Assembly: GCA_037043455.1 (NCBI GenBank)
Contig: JAWPHD010000130.1
Coordinates: forward strand, 514,501 to 578,500
Origin: Cyrtodaria siliqua
Taxonomy: Eukaryota; Mollusca; Bivalvia; Adapedonta; Hiatellidae
Reading direction: 5' to 3'
DNA length: 64,000 nucleotides
The notes under the pieces were generated by a model. The model was given only the letters and a program-made list of their open reading frames with translations. It had not been told where the DNA came from and searched no databases. Of the stretch, positions 61,701 through 62,263 are shown in pieces (the stretch's first letter is position 1; each line of letters opens with the position of its first letter). Made by a program: the position numbers and the translations under genes.

Positions 61701-62263
61701 TCCCCTTATTAATGATAACTTCGTCCTTCAGCTGTCTTTGTCGTCTTTATCATGACTGATTCTGTAATTATTATTTAATTAAGTGTTCCTGTTCCCATAT
61801 CACCGGCTTTCGTGCACATTTCATCTTTATAAACATAATTAAGTAACTATTATGAAACTTAGCATTAAAAAACTGTAAATTAAAGTTGATCCAATTTCTC
61901 TTTTCTCTTTCTATGATGCGCATCGAAACCTAGCGTTTGAATTTAAACGTTATCAAGTCACTCAACTGAATAAATATGACATGCATTTGATTTGTATTGT
62001 TTTTGCGTAGAAATGAAATAACATTTGAACCTTTTTTGTGATATTGGGTAAAAGATTAAATTCCGACACTTATTTAATGATTTTTCTTAGAAATGTGGTC
62101 TAAGGATGGCGTTGCCATAATAGCCTACTGGAAACCAGGCGTCTCTAGTGTCCTTGACACCATGGGAAACCCAGCAAGCTTTGCAGCTTCCCACTGGTAC
62201 TTTAAGATGACCAAATCTTTCCTATACGCAGAGGGGCCAATAGATCAAGCAGTAGTCATAAAG
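1671..62263 (+). CDS. ADAMTS-family secreted metalloprotease, 20 exons, 3' end outside window
   Basis: Spliced model: 1671-1733, 17270-17348, 25739-25805, 27198-27462, 31400-31562, 34893-35041, 36329-36415, 36948-37057, 39318-39446, 41450-41569, 41837-41874, 47694-47773, 50931-51041, 51848-52011, 53174-53234, 53707-53860, 57162-57349, 59589-59706, 61552-61641, 62091-62263. The exons total 2409 nt, 803 codons with no stop, and phase agrees at every junction. Domains (residues): signal peptide 1 to about 25; propeptide to 223, ending in RTKR; zinc metalloprotease 224 to about 420 with HELGH 366-370 and HD 376-377; disintegrin-like about 424-505; TSP1 511-564; cysteine-rich 565 to about 702; spacer from about 703. 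Family knowledge: ADAMTS enzymes are secreted zinc endopeptidases acting on extracellular matrix. I cannot assign a human orthologue. The metalloprotease and disintegrin-like modules each have six cysteines where vertebrate members usually have eight. Asn replaces the reprolysin Gly in the zinc motif, as in ADAMTS1-type enzymes. Further TSP1 repeats may lie downstream. Confidence 0.93.
2488..3114. mobile_element. Foldback MITE with 8-bp target duplication (hAT-like)
   Basis: Long inverted repeat: the arms (about 2488-2770 and 2840-3114) are near-complementary throughout. Termini are CACAGGTTGAAGG and its reverse complement. Both ends are flanked by TTGAATAT (2480-2487 and 3115-3122), an 8-bp target site duplication typical of hAT transposons. 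A-rich runs follow the left end and T-rich runs precede the right end. No transposase. Small ORFs inside are by-products. Confidence 0.85.
3307..3456. mobile_element. Small foldback MITE
   Basis: Imperfect 150-bp palindrome: AATTACATATCTAGTAACTT at the left is mirrored by AAGTTACTAACCATGTAATT at the right, and GATAAATACGAG is mirrored in the centre by CTCGTATTTATC. Non-coding. Confidence 0.7.
3457..4127. other. Intron 1 segment without recognised features
   Basis: AT-rich, no coding signature, no clear repeat structure seen. Confidence 0.4.
4128..4223. repeat. (TTC)n microsatellite
   Basis: About 96 bp of TTC/CTT triplets with a few slipped bases. The poly-Arg/Lys reading frame on the opposite strand is an artefact. 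Confidence 0.97.
4495..4615. repeat. GT/GTGC-rich low-complexity tract
   Basis: Purine-pyrimidine alternation rich in TGTG, TGCG and TCGG/TCTG repeats; no gene. Confidence 0.7.
4970..5300. repeat. Short tandem repeat with unit ACTCTGCCGAGTGTTGGAT
   Basis: From 5041 a roughly 20-bp motif recurs more than ten times, alternating with TAAATATAATC spacers. It is preceded at 4970-5000 by a GAGGCTCGGCCGAGTATC hairpin. GAGTGTTGGAT also occurs at 4950, so the array probably grew from the end of a palindromic element. A related hairpin is at 13801-13881. Confidence 0.75.
5301..6430. other. Intron 1 segment, non-coding
   Basis: No conserved coding signature. A GAAGTAGTGAAGTTTTT motif is duplicated at about 5904-5939. 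6100-6430 may be the start of the dispersed element annotated next, but similarity to other copies is weak. Confidence 0.35.
6434..6634 (+). mobile_element. Dispersed non-coding element (GGAACGGTCA family), copy 1
   Basis: Shares GTTGACAATAG, GGAACGGTCA, GGCAAAAAGG, a TTTAAACCA-like motif, a 'GTGCACCAAACCTCACTC'-like segment and CAGGCAGCATTAATAGGCAA with copies at 15.8, 17.6, 24.7, 28.9, 29.2, 38.2, 42.8 and 59.8 kb. Runs straight into LINE-derived sequence. Confidence 0.75.
6622..7945 (+). pseudogene. Decayed non-LTR retrotransposon ORF2 C-terminal region
   Basis: Broken frames encode a LINE reverse-transcriptase tail: WAESWLVTFNPNKTESLII (about 6656-6712), then HLRLYV, KAWKRINIMRRLKF, LDRKSLEAITCIRPILEHAD, KIQIEAARIVTGATK and KWNEQNIQGMS, then a CxC...HxxxxC-type knuckle (LCNCGSTEDAKHFLLCC). 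Frameshifts and stops show it is dead. The last roughly 210 bp, carrying the knuckle, is duplicated in tandem. Truncated at the 5' side. Confidence 0.8.
7505..7925 (+). repeat. 210-bp tandem duplication inside LINE remnant
   Basis: The segment beginning GTGTAATTGTGGGTCAACAG (7499) recurs at 7709 almost without differences (for example one A/T difference around 7551 versus 7761). High identity implies the duplication is younger than the decay of the ORF. Confidence 0.9.
8255..8580. mobile_element. MITE-like element with GGGACACACG ends
   Basis: Starts AACGGGACACACGGCGATC and ends GGCGTGTGTCCCTTTAAA, a short inverted terminal match. The left-end motif is related to sequences at 24.89 and 25.51 kb, the right-end motif to 0.96 and 34.55 kb. 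No ORF. Confidence 0.6.
8880..8947. repeat. Short direct duplication
   Basis: AAACATGCCAAATGTATGCA occurs twice, about 41 bp apart, just before the large satellite. Confidence 0.85.
9058..12624. repeat. 79-bp satellite array, about 45 copies, with higher-order structure
   Basis: The unit contains TTGGCTAATATTCATTAATA, CAGTGACAGTCAATCTTACT, TTCGTTAATT and AAGTTACAAATG (78-80 bp). Diagnostic variants recur 1578 bp apart: the T-rich unit near 10480 and again near 12058, and the ATATGC variant at 10801 and 12379. A block of about 20 units was therefore duplicated as a whole. Non-coding, in intron 1. Confidence 0.95.
12625..15180. other. Intron 1 segment, mostly featureless
   Basis: No coding signature. 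13801-13881 is an imperfect palindrome (TAGGGATATGCCAAC / GTTGGAATTTCCCTA). 14400-14580 has several AAGCGGGGCTT-type small hairpins in loose repeats. 14810-14835 is a C-rich homopolymer-like tract. Confidence 0.5.
15783..16320 (+). mobile_element. Dispersed non-coding element (GGAACGGTCA family), long copy 2
   Basis: Starts with the AAGTCGAACAGGAAATGTAGCATT-like head also seen at 29.57 and 59.75 kb. It continues through GTTGACAATAG, AAACGGTCAGTGGC, ACCTCACTCTTACCC and GGCAGCATT to a tail (CAATGACTTGGCAGAA, GACAAGACTAAA) shared with the 38.2-kb copy. About 540 bp, no intact ORF. Confidence 0.75.
16315..16440 (-). pseudogene. Fragment of a retroelement polyprotein, antisense
   Basis: The reverse strand reads LNLNISIKNGEIISKIYDKS then DDFNFDIVNYPH. 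This resembles the 'L.I.NG...TKIYDKRDDFNF.IVNFP' segment of reverse-transcriptase-type proteins found widely in mollusc and cnidarian genomes. The frame closes at TAG soon after. Sequence up to about 17210 on the same strand has open stretches (e.g. 16895-17206) that could be further decayed parts, but I cannot recognise a domain in them. Confidence 0.5.
17270..17348 (+). CDS. ADAMTS exon 2: start of propeptide
   Basis: Residues 22-48, starting IYAAENNGKPGIAD. Acceptor TATTTCCAG, donor GAAG/GTAAGT, phase 0 in and phase 1 out. Contains the basic run RRRLRE near residue 43. The phase match to exon 1, 15.5 kb upstream, supports the long first intron. Confidence 0.82.
17625..17800 (+). mobile_element. 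Dispersed non-coding element (GGAACGGTCA family), copy 3
   Basis: CCTTGGAACGGTCAGTGGC..., GGGTACACCAAACCTCAC, ACACGGGACAGTG and AATAAAGACATC match the family. The 34-bp minisatellite begins directly at its end. Confidence 0.75.
17806..21178. repeat. 34-bp minisatellite, about 99 copies
   Basis: The unit reads GGAGGAAGCAGTTAATGTTA then TACTTCTCATTAGC, with variants (ATGGGATGC, ATGATATAC, GAACCAG). Variant units recur in multi-unit blocks, so it too grew by block duplication. Intron 2, non-coding. Confidence 0.97.
21179..22330. other. Intron 2 segment, non-coding
   Basis: No recognised gene. The open frame at 21235-21471 (reverse strand) is compositionally ordinary and unsupported. Confidence 0.4.
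22331..22409. repeat. Perfect 79-bp palindrome
   Basis: Two 39-bp arms (22331-22369 and 22371-22409) are exact reverse complements around a single G at 22370. Extremely AT-rich. A hairpin with a 1-nt loop could only fold as a cruciform with a few central bases open. Confidence 0.97.
22410..24650. other. Intron 2 segment with simple repeats
   Basis: ATT/TTA-rich tract 22410-22510, a (GT)n run at about 23102-23125, and TCTTCTTCT at 23890. Otherwise no coding or conserved feature seen. Confidence 0.5.
24655..24775 (+). mobile_element. Dispersed non-coding element (GGAACGGTCA family), short copy 4
   Basis: GCATTGGAACGGTCAGTGGC, AAAAGGCCGCT, AGGCTGCACCAAACCTC and TAAAACGGGACA match the family; truncated at the right. 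Confidence 0.75.
24885..25552. mobile_element. Segment bounded by 40-bp direct repeats
   Basis: ACCTGACAATCTTGATTTTT followed by AAAAGCTCGCGGCGTCCCGT occurs at about 24887-24926 and 25511-25549. Between them lies a stretch open on the + strand (25031-25288: YRVPLRKKLRIRHFVGLKLP) that I do not recognise, and a 170-bp segment (24928-25050) shared with 29005-29130. Most likely transposon-derived. Confidence 0.5.
25739..25805 (+). CDS. ADAMTS exon 3: propeptide
   Basis: Residues 48-70, reading VGFSSFEVAKSRLLYHNEAN. Acceptor CATTTCAG, donor ACAG/GTACAT, phase 1 in and phase 2 out. No motif of its own; it is supported by open frame, splice sites and phase agreement on both sides. Confidence 0.82.
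25806..26445. other. Intron 3 segment, non-coding
   Basis: No recognised feature. Confidence 0.35.
26448..26909. mobile_element. Inverted-repeat element with TA flanks, copy A
   Basis: Ends TACTGAAAGGAAAAAGAAAC and its near reverse complement (GTTTCTTTTTCCTCTCAGTA), flanked by TA on both sides. This is consistent with Tc1/mariner-type target duplication, an inference. Inner terminal repeats include CGCGACACGG. A related element lies at 29.9-30.4 kb with the interior in the opposite orientation. No transposase. Confidence 0.75.
27198..27462 (+). CDS. ADAMTS exon 4: reprolysin propeptide domain
   Basis: Residues 70-158, the largest exon. It matches the ADAM/ADAMTS propeptide family (Pep_M12B type), with the characteristic pair Cys136 (DCFLVGNV) and Cys155 (SVSYCDRL). 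A furin-type RQRR sits at 77-80, suggesting an extra processing site early in the prodomain. N93-I-T is an N-glycosylation sequon. Acceptor TTGTTGTAG, donor CTG/GTAATT; ends in phase 0. Confidence 0.92.
27463..27900. other. Intron 4 segment, non-coding
   Basis: No recognised feature. Confidence 0.35.
27935..28042 (+). mobile_element. Part of a dispersed element also found inverted at 41.04-41.17 kb
   Basis: CAACCCCGTTATCGC, GGGTTGGATGGGGTATGAAA and GTTAATACTC are mirrored on the other strand at 41.05-41.17 kb, inside the long-TIR element there. The copy feeds directly into the 98-bp tandem array. Confidence 0.75.
28043..28733 (+). repeat. 98-bp tandem array, 7 copies
   Basis: Each unit starts GTTAATACTCAGACCACGTA and includes AAACTCCCAGCCGCTCTTTG and TTGTTGTGTCTCATACTTGG; starts at about 28043, 28141, 28239, 28338, 28436, 28534 and 28633. 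The first 18 bp of the unit is the end of the dispersed element just upstream. Confidence 0.95.
28875..28980 (-). mobile_element. Dispersed non-coding element (GGAACGGTCA family), fragment
   Basis: On the reverse strand: GTTCTAGGGTTCACCAA, CAACCCAATAAAACGGGACA and TAAATAAT match the family's middle part. Confidence 0.65.
29005..29130 (+). repeat. Copy of the 24.93-25.05 kb segment
   Basis: GTTGCACTGGCTTCTGC, CACTGCGTATTTGC, TACATGATC and TTATATTGCCTATTAATTCT recur with few changes. Confidence 0.8.
29153..29340 (-). mobile_element. Dispersed non-coding element (GGAACGGTCA family), reverse copy
   Basis: The reverse complement carries GGTTGGCAATAGCG, a TTGGAAAGGTCCGTGGC-like motif, AACAAGGTTCTAGAGTTCAC and ATGAGACAGTGTAAATAAAG. 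Confidence 0.7.
29545..29815 (+). mobile_element. Head segments of the same dispersed family, two partial copies
   Basis: GTAGATATAAAAATCGAACA with GGAAAAGTAGCATTCA (about 29549-29595) and GTAGATATAAAAAACGAGCA with AAAAGTAGCATTCA (about 29751-29788) match the head of the 15.8- and 59.7-kb copies. Confidence 0.6.
29905..30381. mobile_element. Inverted-repeat element, copy B
   Basis: Left end GAAAAGAAACGCAACTCGGG, right end the near reverse complement CCCGAGTTGTGTTTCTTTTT. The interior (e.g. TTTAATCACAGTACAC, TTCATAAATGTTGAAGTT) is the reverse complement of the interior of copy A at 26.45-26.91 kb. Confidence 0.75.
30382..31175. other. Intron 4 segment, non-coding
   Basis: No recognised gene. 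An imperfectly repeated pattern of short segments (AAACGATTTAATG, CAAGCATTC) is seen but not resolved. Confidence 0.35.
31178..31377. mobile_element. Double hairpin / foldback next to exon 5 acceptor
   Basis: First hairpin about 31180-31235 (TATCGTATAACGGCACA / TGTGCCGTTATACCATA). Second, larger palindrome 31263-31377 (AGTTACAGAATATTCAAC at left; GTTGAACATTCTGTAACT at right; ATATATCATGAAA in the arms). It ends 23 nt before exon 5 (31400), so it probably overlaps the branch-point region. Confidence 0.8.
31400..31562 (+). CDS. ADAMTS exon 5: end of propeptide fold
   Basis: Residues 159-213, starting EGTFIDDKYEYWFES, the strand that follows the conserved Cys in ADAM-type propeptides. Acceptor AAATTGTAG, donor AAAA/GTAAGT; phase 0 in, 1 out. 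A foldback repeat ends only about 20 nt upstream of the acceptor AG. No cysteine occurs between Cys155 and the furin site, so no classical cysteine switch is visible here. Confidence 0.9.
31770..32135. repeat. Foldback-type repeat related to 37.73-38.07 kb
   Basis: GACAGGGAAATGATA at 31790 is mirrored by ATATTCTTTCTCTGTC at 31905. GACCCCTTGG and TCATTTACGATATAAT at 32075 have reverse-complement counterparts at 37.77-37.80 kb. Degenerate. Confidence 0.5.
32495..34418 (+). mobile_element. Tandem-core repeat element with terminal hairpin
   Basis: Core of about 160-bp units, each with TGGGGCGGGGCCAAAT, GGGTCACCATTTGAACAAAC, GGACCATAAGCTTATAG, CTCTGGCTCTTGTAGTTTCA and TTTTTCCCTATATAAGTC, four or more copies. 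It closes with a GACGACGG repeat, a hairpin (GAGCCTTCGGCTC) and AGGTGACCTAA. The hairpin followed by CTAA recalls Helitron/Helentron 3' ends (inference). Confidence 0.75.
34419..34892. other. Intron 5 end segment
   Basis: 34480-34575 is a fragment of the GTGTGTCCCTTTAAA MITE family (compare 8.57 kb). The remainder is featureless up to the exon 6 acceptor. Confidence 0.45.
34893..35041 (+). CDS. ADAMTS exon 6: furin site and start of catalytic domain
   Basis: Residues 213-262. RTKR at 220-223 is a furin-type cleavage site that would release the prodomain; the mature enzyme then starts ATLTVLTIETAVFLD, the first strand and helix of a reprolysin domain. The donor GCG/GTCTGT is a weak match to consensus, but it is the only site that joins in phase 0 to exon 7 with a sensible protein. 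Confidence 0.88.
35490..35811 (+). mobile_element. tRNA-derived SINE with (ATTCA)n tail and 10-bp target duplication
   Basis: The tRNA-like head has a pol III A box (GTGGCGCAGTCGGTGGCGC) and B box (GGGTTCAATCC), followed by a SINE body (GGGCAAGACACTTTACC, CGAGCACGTTAAAGAACC, GATGAGCCGTTAAACAAC) and an ATTCAATTCAATTC tail. Direct repeats ATTCCATAGT flank it at 35472-35481 and 35812-35821. A recent-looking insertion in intron 6. Confidence 0.92.
36329..36415 (+). CDS. ADAMTS exon 7: catalytic domain
   Basis: Residues 263-291, IQAEWGRSDELGYDVRIDVK onward, corresponding to the metzincin strand before the active-site cleft. Acceptor TCTTGCAG, donor GCG/GTAACC; phase 0 on both sides. Confidence 0.87.
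36948..37057 (+). CDS. ADAMTS exon 8: catalytic domain
   Basis: Residues 292-328. Contains LWGFCKGA (Cys308) and YRDYDHLHMFTG, the family pattern 'FC...D.DHA.L.TG' that precedes the zinc motif. Acceptor ATTTCAG; the GTAAGT donor follows an ACGG, giving phase 2 out. Confidence 0.92.
37732..38070. mobile_element. Degenerate foldback element in intron 8
   Basis: AACAGAGAGATGATATCG at 37768 is mirrored by ATATCATTTCTCTGTC at 38013, and GACCCAGGAGTCAGTGTTA by a reverse-complement-like TAGTGACCCCTA. Related to 31.77-32.13 kb. Confidence 0.5.
38165..38430 (+). mobile_element. Dispersed non-coding element (GGAACGGTCA family), copy with tail
   Basis: CCTTGGAACGGTCAGTGGC, AATAAACGGGACAGTGTAAA, GGCAGCATTAATAGGCAA, then the tail CAATGACTTGGCAGAA and CAAGACAAGATTAAA shared with the 15.8-kb copy. 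The open stretch on the reverse strand just after (38433-38687, with GPYKDVYLNPYRTVA) may belong to a further repeat; not identified. Confidence 0.75.
38690..39317. other. Intron 8 segment, non-coding
   Basis: AT-rich; no recognised feature. Confidence 0.35.
39318..39446 (+). CDS. ADAMTS exon 9: zinc-binding HELGH
   Basis: Residues 328-371. Contains GYVGKICDN (Cys344), Cys350 and, at the end, PAHELGH: zinc ligands His366 and His370 with catalytic Glu367. The exon ends within codon 371 at CAT/GTATGT (phase 2). The intron therefore splits the zinc-binding motif; the third His is in exon 10. Confidence 0.95.
39549..39862 (+). mobile_element. tRNA-derived SINE with (CCAT)n/(ACGC)n tail
   Basis: Pol III-like A box (GGCGTGGCTTAGTGCTAGAG) and B box (GGGTTTAATCCC), a body ending in GACTGTTGAAAGCGCGTTAA, then ATTCCATCCATCC and (ACGC)n. 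Different head and body from the 35.5-kb SINE, so a second family. Intron 9. Confidence 0.8.
39905..40728. other. Intron 9 segment, non-coding
   Basis: No recognised feature. Confidence 0.35.
40729..41380. mobile_element. Foldback DNA element with roughly 300-bp terminal inverted repeats
   Basis: The left arm (ACGTTACCCGTGTGATGTGG, ACATTTTGTGGTGGAATAAC, GCATAGCGCAAGATGTGGTC, ACGTTGTTTTGTCTAAAC) is repeated inverted on the right (GTTTAGACAAAACAACGTTC, GACCACATCTTGCGCTATG, TTATTCCACCACAAAATGTT, CCACATCGACGGGTAACGTA). The centre (about 41020-41170) contains the reverse copy of the 27.94-28.06 kb segment. The exact ends and target duplication were not resolved. No transposase. Confidence 0.85.
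41450..41569 (+). CDS. ADAMTS exon 10: third zinc ligand and Met-turn
   Basis: Residues 371-411. Begins IMNMIHDAEAGC, completing HExxHxxNxxHD with His376 and Asp377; Cys382 follows. DGLMGKRPF supplies a plausible Met-turn methionine (Met390), and FGWSACSANAL is the conserved WS.CS segment of ADAMTS enzymes (Cys400). Acceptor TTTACTAG, donor AAAAAA/GTAAGT, phase 2 out. Confidence 0.95.
41837..41874 (+). CDS. ADAMTS exon 11: 38-nt micro-exon closing the catalytic domain
   Basis: Encodes residues 411-424 (N-ITFFQTICLSNA-G). Exon 10 ends in phase 2 while exon 12 needs phase 1, so an exon of length 3n+2 must lie between. This segment has an acceptor (AAATATAG), a donor (GCGG/GTAATA), the right phase at both ends, and the Cys-Leu pair (Cys419) that ends ADAMTS catalytic domains. 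N411-I-T is a sequon. No competing candidate supplies a cysteine. Confidence 0.75.
41875..42770. other. Intron 11 segment, non-coding
   Basis: T-rich sequence; the open frame at 42471-42701 is low-complexity hydrophobic translation without support. Confidence 0.4.
42775..42960 (+). mobile_element. Dispersed non-coding element (GGAACGGTCA family), copy
   Basis: GCTACCGCCTTGGAACGGTC, GTTGCACCCAACCTCATTC and AATAAAACGGGACATTGTAA match the family consensus. Confidence 0.8.
43075..43372 (-). mobile_element. tRNA-derived SINE, antisense
   Basis: On the reverse strand from about 43370: GGCCGAGTGGTTAGAG (A box) and GGTTCGATCACTC (B box), then a body with GATTCTACCCAGGTGCC, GGTACCTGGGGTCTTCC and CACCATATGACCTCAGG. 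The tRNA head resembles a class II (Leu/Ser-like) tRNA but does not fold as an intact gene. Third SINE type in the gene. Confidence 0.8.
43752..46433 (+). mobile_element. Tandem-core repeat element (pearl/Helentron-like), about 17 units of 145 bp
   Basis: Left end with a strong hairpin (AGCTCTACTGGCC / GGCCAGCAGAGCT) and GTCCGTCG repeats. The core unit carries TTGTGTACACTCTAGAGGCC, CTTGATGAAACTTTGTCA, GGTCAAGTTCGAAAATGGGT and AAAACTAGGTCACTAGGTCA. The right end reads TTTTAGCCAGTAGAGCGTCC, the hairpin AGGCCCTATTGGGCCT, then CTTGTT. The left-end sequence (CGTCCGTTAACTTTTGCTTG) reappears at 45550, so a second element or partial duplication is nested inside. Repeated open frames of about 68 codons are artefacts. 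Confidence 0.9.
46440..47190. other. Intron 11 end segment
   Basis: Non-coding. CACGCATGTGTTTTTACAAAACACGCAT near 46625 is a small direct/inverted repeat; nothing else is recognised. Confidence 0.35.
47200..47560. repeat. Degenerate fragment possibly of the GGAACGGTCA family
   Basis: ACGACAC, GGCATCACAATCACAAACGG and ACTGTCAATTGGAATACGGCC resemble parts of the 17.55-17.68 kb copy. Too diverged to be sure. Confidence 0.35.
47694..47773 (+). CDS. ADAMTS exon 12: disintegrin-like domain
   Basis: Residues 424-450. GMAYTADELCEFRHGPGFR matches the 'G..Y.A..QC.F.FG' start of the ADAMTS disintegrin-like module (Cys433). Acceptor TTACTATAG, donor TGG/GTGAGT; phase 1 in, 0 out. Confidence 0.93.
48155..49600 (-). 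pseudogene. 5'-truncated LINE with 367-codon ORF (reverse transcriptase C-terminal part), antisense to host gene
   Basis: An uninterrupted ORF (49551 to 48448) starts within the conserved NKTKVMVFKKGG segment that follows the RT palm. It continues through FTYLGIVF, LDLFDKLILPILNYGAEVWG and a C-terminal C-x2-C-x7-H-x4-C knuckle (CKLCNSLEDEFHFILEC, residues about 294-310). The frame stays open upstream of the Met (TLSFCCDLRYIYV), so the Met is internal to the parent ORF2. The 3' UTR ends with AATAAAGTTTATCTATCTAT at about 48175-48156. The RT catalytic core and any endonuclease are missing: a dead-on-arrival insertion in intron 12, but recent, since the frame is intact. Confidence 0.88.
49610..50740. 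other. Intron 12 segment, non-coding
   Basis: No recognised feature; the hydrophobic open frame at 50265-50513 is unsupported. Confidence 0.35.
50764..50862 (+). pseudogene. tRNA-like sequence (class II type) or SINE head
   Basis: GGTGTCCGAGTGGACTAAGG fits a pol III A box of Leu/Ser tRNAs and GGTTCGAATCC is a perfect B box, with a long variable region between. The acceptor stem does not pair well and no full cloverleaf is evident, so an intact tRNA gene is unlikely. It lies about 70 bp upstream of exon 13. Confidence 0.5.
50931..51041 (+). CDS. ADAMTS exon 13: disintegrin-like domain
   Basis: Residues 451-487. Cysteines at 453, 458 and 483; N462-V-T is a sequon. Acceptor TTTCTAG, donor TCG/GTAAGA; phase 0 on both sides. 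Confidence 0.92.
51042..51847. other. Intron 13
   Basis: AT-rich, no recognised feature. Confidence 0.4.
51848..52011 (+). CDS. ADAMTS exon 14: end of disintegrin-like domain and first half of TSP1
   Basis: Residues 488-542. Starts LCSSGDCITW (Cys489, Cys494), then the thrombospondin type 1 repeat GGWSSWSEQTTCSRTCGTGV. W514-x-x-W517 is a C-mannosylation motif and CSRTCG (523-528) fits the O-fucosylation motif. The exon ends in ...NP plus two bases of the next codon, at AAA/GCAAGT: a GC-type donor, chosen because it alone keeps the TSP1 frame into exon 15. Confidence 0.93.
52012..53173 (+). other. Intron 14, GC-AG type
   Basis: Begins GCAAGT and ends TTTTAG. The donor AAA/GCAAGT fits the strict consensus of GC-AG introns apart from the base before the junction. 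Its body contains loosely repeated segments (ACTTCACGTACTCATAACAA / GTTACTTACACATAACAAC; TATGGCCCTTTGTTTGACTT / TATGGCCCTTTATTTGACTT), related to the ATGGCCCTTT units at 1-655. Confidence 0.8.
53174..53234 (+). CDS. ADAMTS exon 15: second half of TSP1
   Basis: Residues 542-562, KPLNTATCKGSEYDAEVCNT. Supplies TSP1 cysteines 549 and 559 with the usual 'C.G.....E..C' pattern. Acceptor TATTTTAG, donor GCT/GTGAGT; phase 2 in, 0 out. Confidence 0.92.
53235..53706. other. Intron 15
   Basis: No recognised feature. Confidence 0.4.
53707..53860 (+). CDS. ADAMTS exon 16: last TSP1 Cys and start of cysteine-rich domain
   Basis: Residues 563-614. Opens PCSGDS (Cys564 closes the TSP1 repeat), then AGETC (Cys583), where the cysteine-rich domain begins. 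Contains the sequon N-S-S in GENSSN. Acceptor GTTGCAG, donor GCAA/GTACGT; phase 0 in, 1 out. Confidence 0.9.
54040..55505 (+). repeat. 54-bp minisatellite, about 27 copies
   Basis: The unit contains TTGGTCCTCTTGACCTCCCA, TGATCATGCCAGAGTTAGGC and AATGGTATCAATTG. The unit length is divisible by three, so both strands show artefactual repetitive open frames (LLVLLTSHDHA...). Intron 16. Confidence 0.96.
55506..55978. other. Spacer between two minisatellites
   Basis: AT-rich, non-coding. Confidence 0.4.
55980..57119 (+). repeat. 39-bp minisatellite, about 29 copies, abutting exon 17
   Basis: The unit reads ATGCTGTCAGTTTCAGATAA then TTATAACATTAAATACACC. Each unit contains TTTCAG preceded by a short pyrimidine stretch. 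The array stops at about 57119, 42 nt before exon 17, and open frames in it (MLSVSDNYNIKYT) come from the 39-bp period. Confidence 0.96.
57162..57349 (+). CDS. ADAMTS exon 17: cysteine-rich domain
   Basis: Residues 614-676. Contains GQCEVKC (Cys618, Cys622), IPDGTPC (Cys645), the near-invariant 'DGT.C' of ADAMTS cysteine-rich domains, and GACVQGYC (Cys670, Cys675). Acceptor TCATAACAG, donor TAT/GTAAGG; phase 1 in, 0 out. A 39-bp minisatellite stops about 40 nt upstream of the acceptor. Confidence 0.95.
57551..58837 (+). repeat. 48-bp minisatellite, about 27 copies, acceptor-like unit
   Basis: The unit reads TTTGATTTCATTTAATCCCT then TGTAGAGGCTGTAAAGTATA and AGCACATA. It begins about 200 bp after exon 17 in intron 17. 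Several units are shortened (e.g. 58130, 58575). TTTCATTTAATCCCTTGTAG resembles a 3' splice site. Confidence 0.96.
58838..59588. other. Intron 17 end
   Basis: Non-coding; no recognised element. Confidence 0.4.
59589..59706 (+). CDS. ADAMTS exon 18: end of cysteine-rich domain
   Basis: Residues 677-716. LGCDGRVGY then DGCGVCGGNNSAC (Cys692, 695, 702) is the diagnostic C-terminal signature of the ADAMTS cysteine-rich domain. GVFYTNVTK starts the spacer. Sequons at N698 and in NVT. Donor AAAG/GTAAGA, phase 1 out. Confidence 0.96.
59735..60240 (+). mobile_element. Dispersed non-coding element (GGAACGGTCA family), long interrupted copy
   Basis: Head (CAGGAACAGTATCATTCACT, GAACACAGTCAACTAAAC), then GTTGACAACAG and GAAAGGCCAGTGCC. 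An apparent 120-bp insertion with TTACAATAATAAATAACATT follows. It resumes with CAAAATGGTCGCTAAGG, CACAACCTCACACTTACCC, ATCCAAATTAAACGGGAT and TATATCCTCTAATTAGGCAA. Confidence 0.7.
60241..61551. other. Intron 18, rest
   Basis: AT-rich, no recognised feature. Confidence 0.4.
61552..61641 (+). CDS. ADAMTS exon 19: spacer domain
   Basis: Residues 716-746. ETVVIIPANAFKIQIHYRYS fits the spacer pattern 'V..IPAGA..I.I'. Acceptor GTTTTCAG, donor TTAG/GTAAGT; phase 1 on both sides. Confidence 0.92.
62091..62263 (+). CDS. ADAMTS exon 20: spacer domain, last exon in window
   Basis: Residues 746-803. Ends in YAEGPIDQAVVIK, the 'GP....L.I' strand of ADAMTS spacers. The donor is AAG/GTAAGC in phase 0, so the gene continues beyond the window. 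If this donor is skipped, the frame stops within about a dozen codons (VSTHSDVASAW then TAA). The last 13 nt of the exon plus its donor are the seed of the tandem array that follows. Confidence 0.92.
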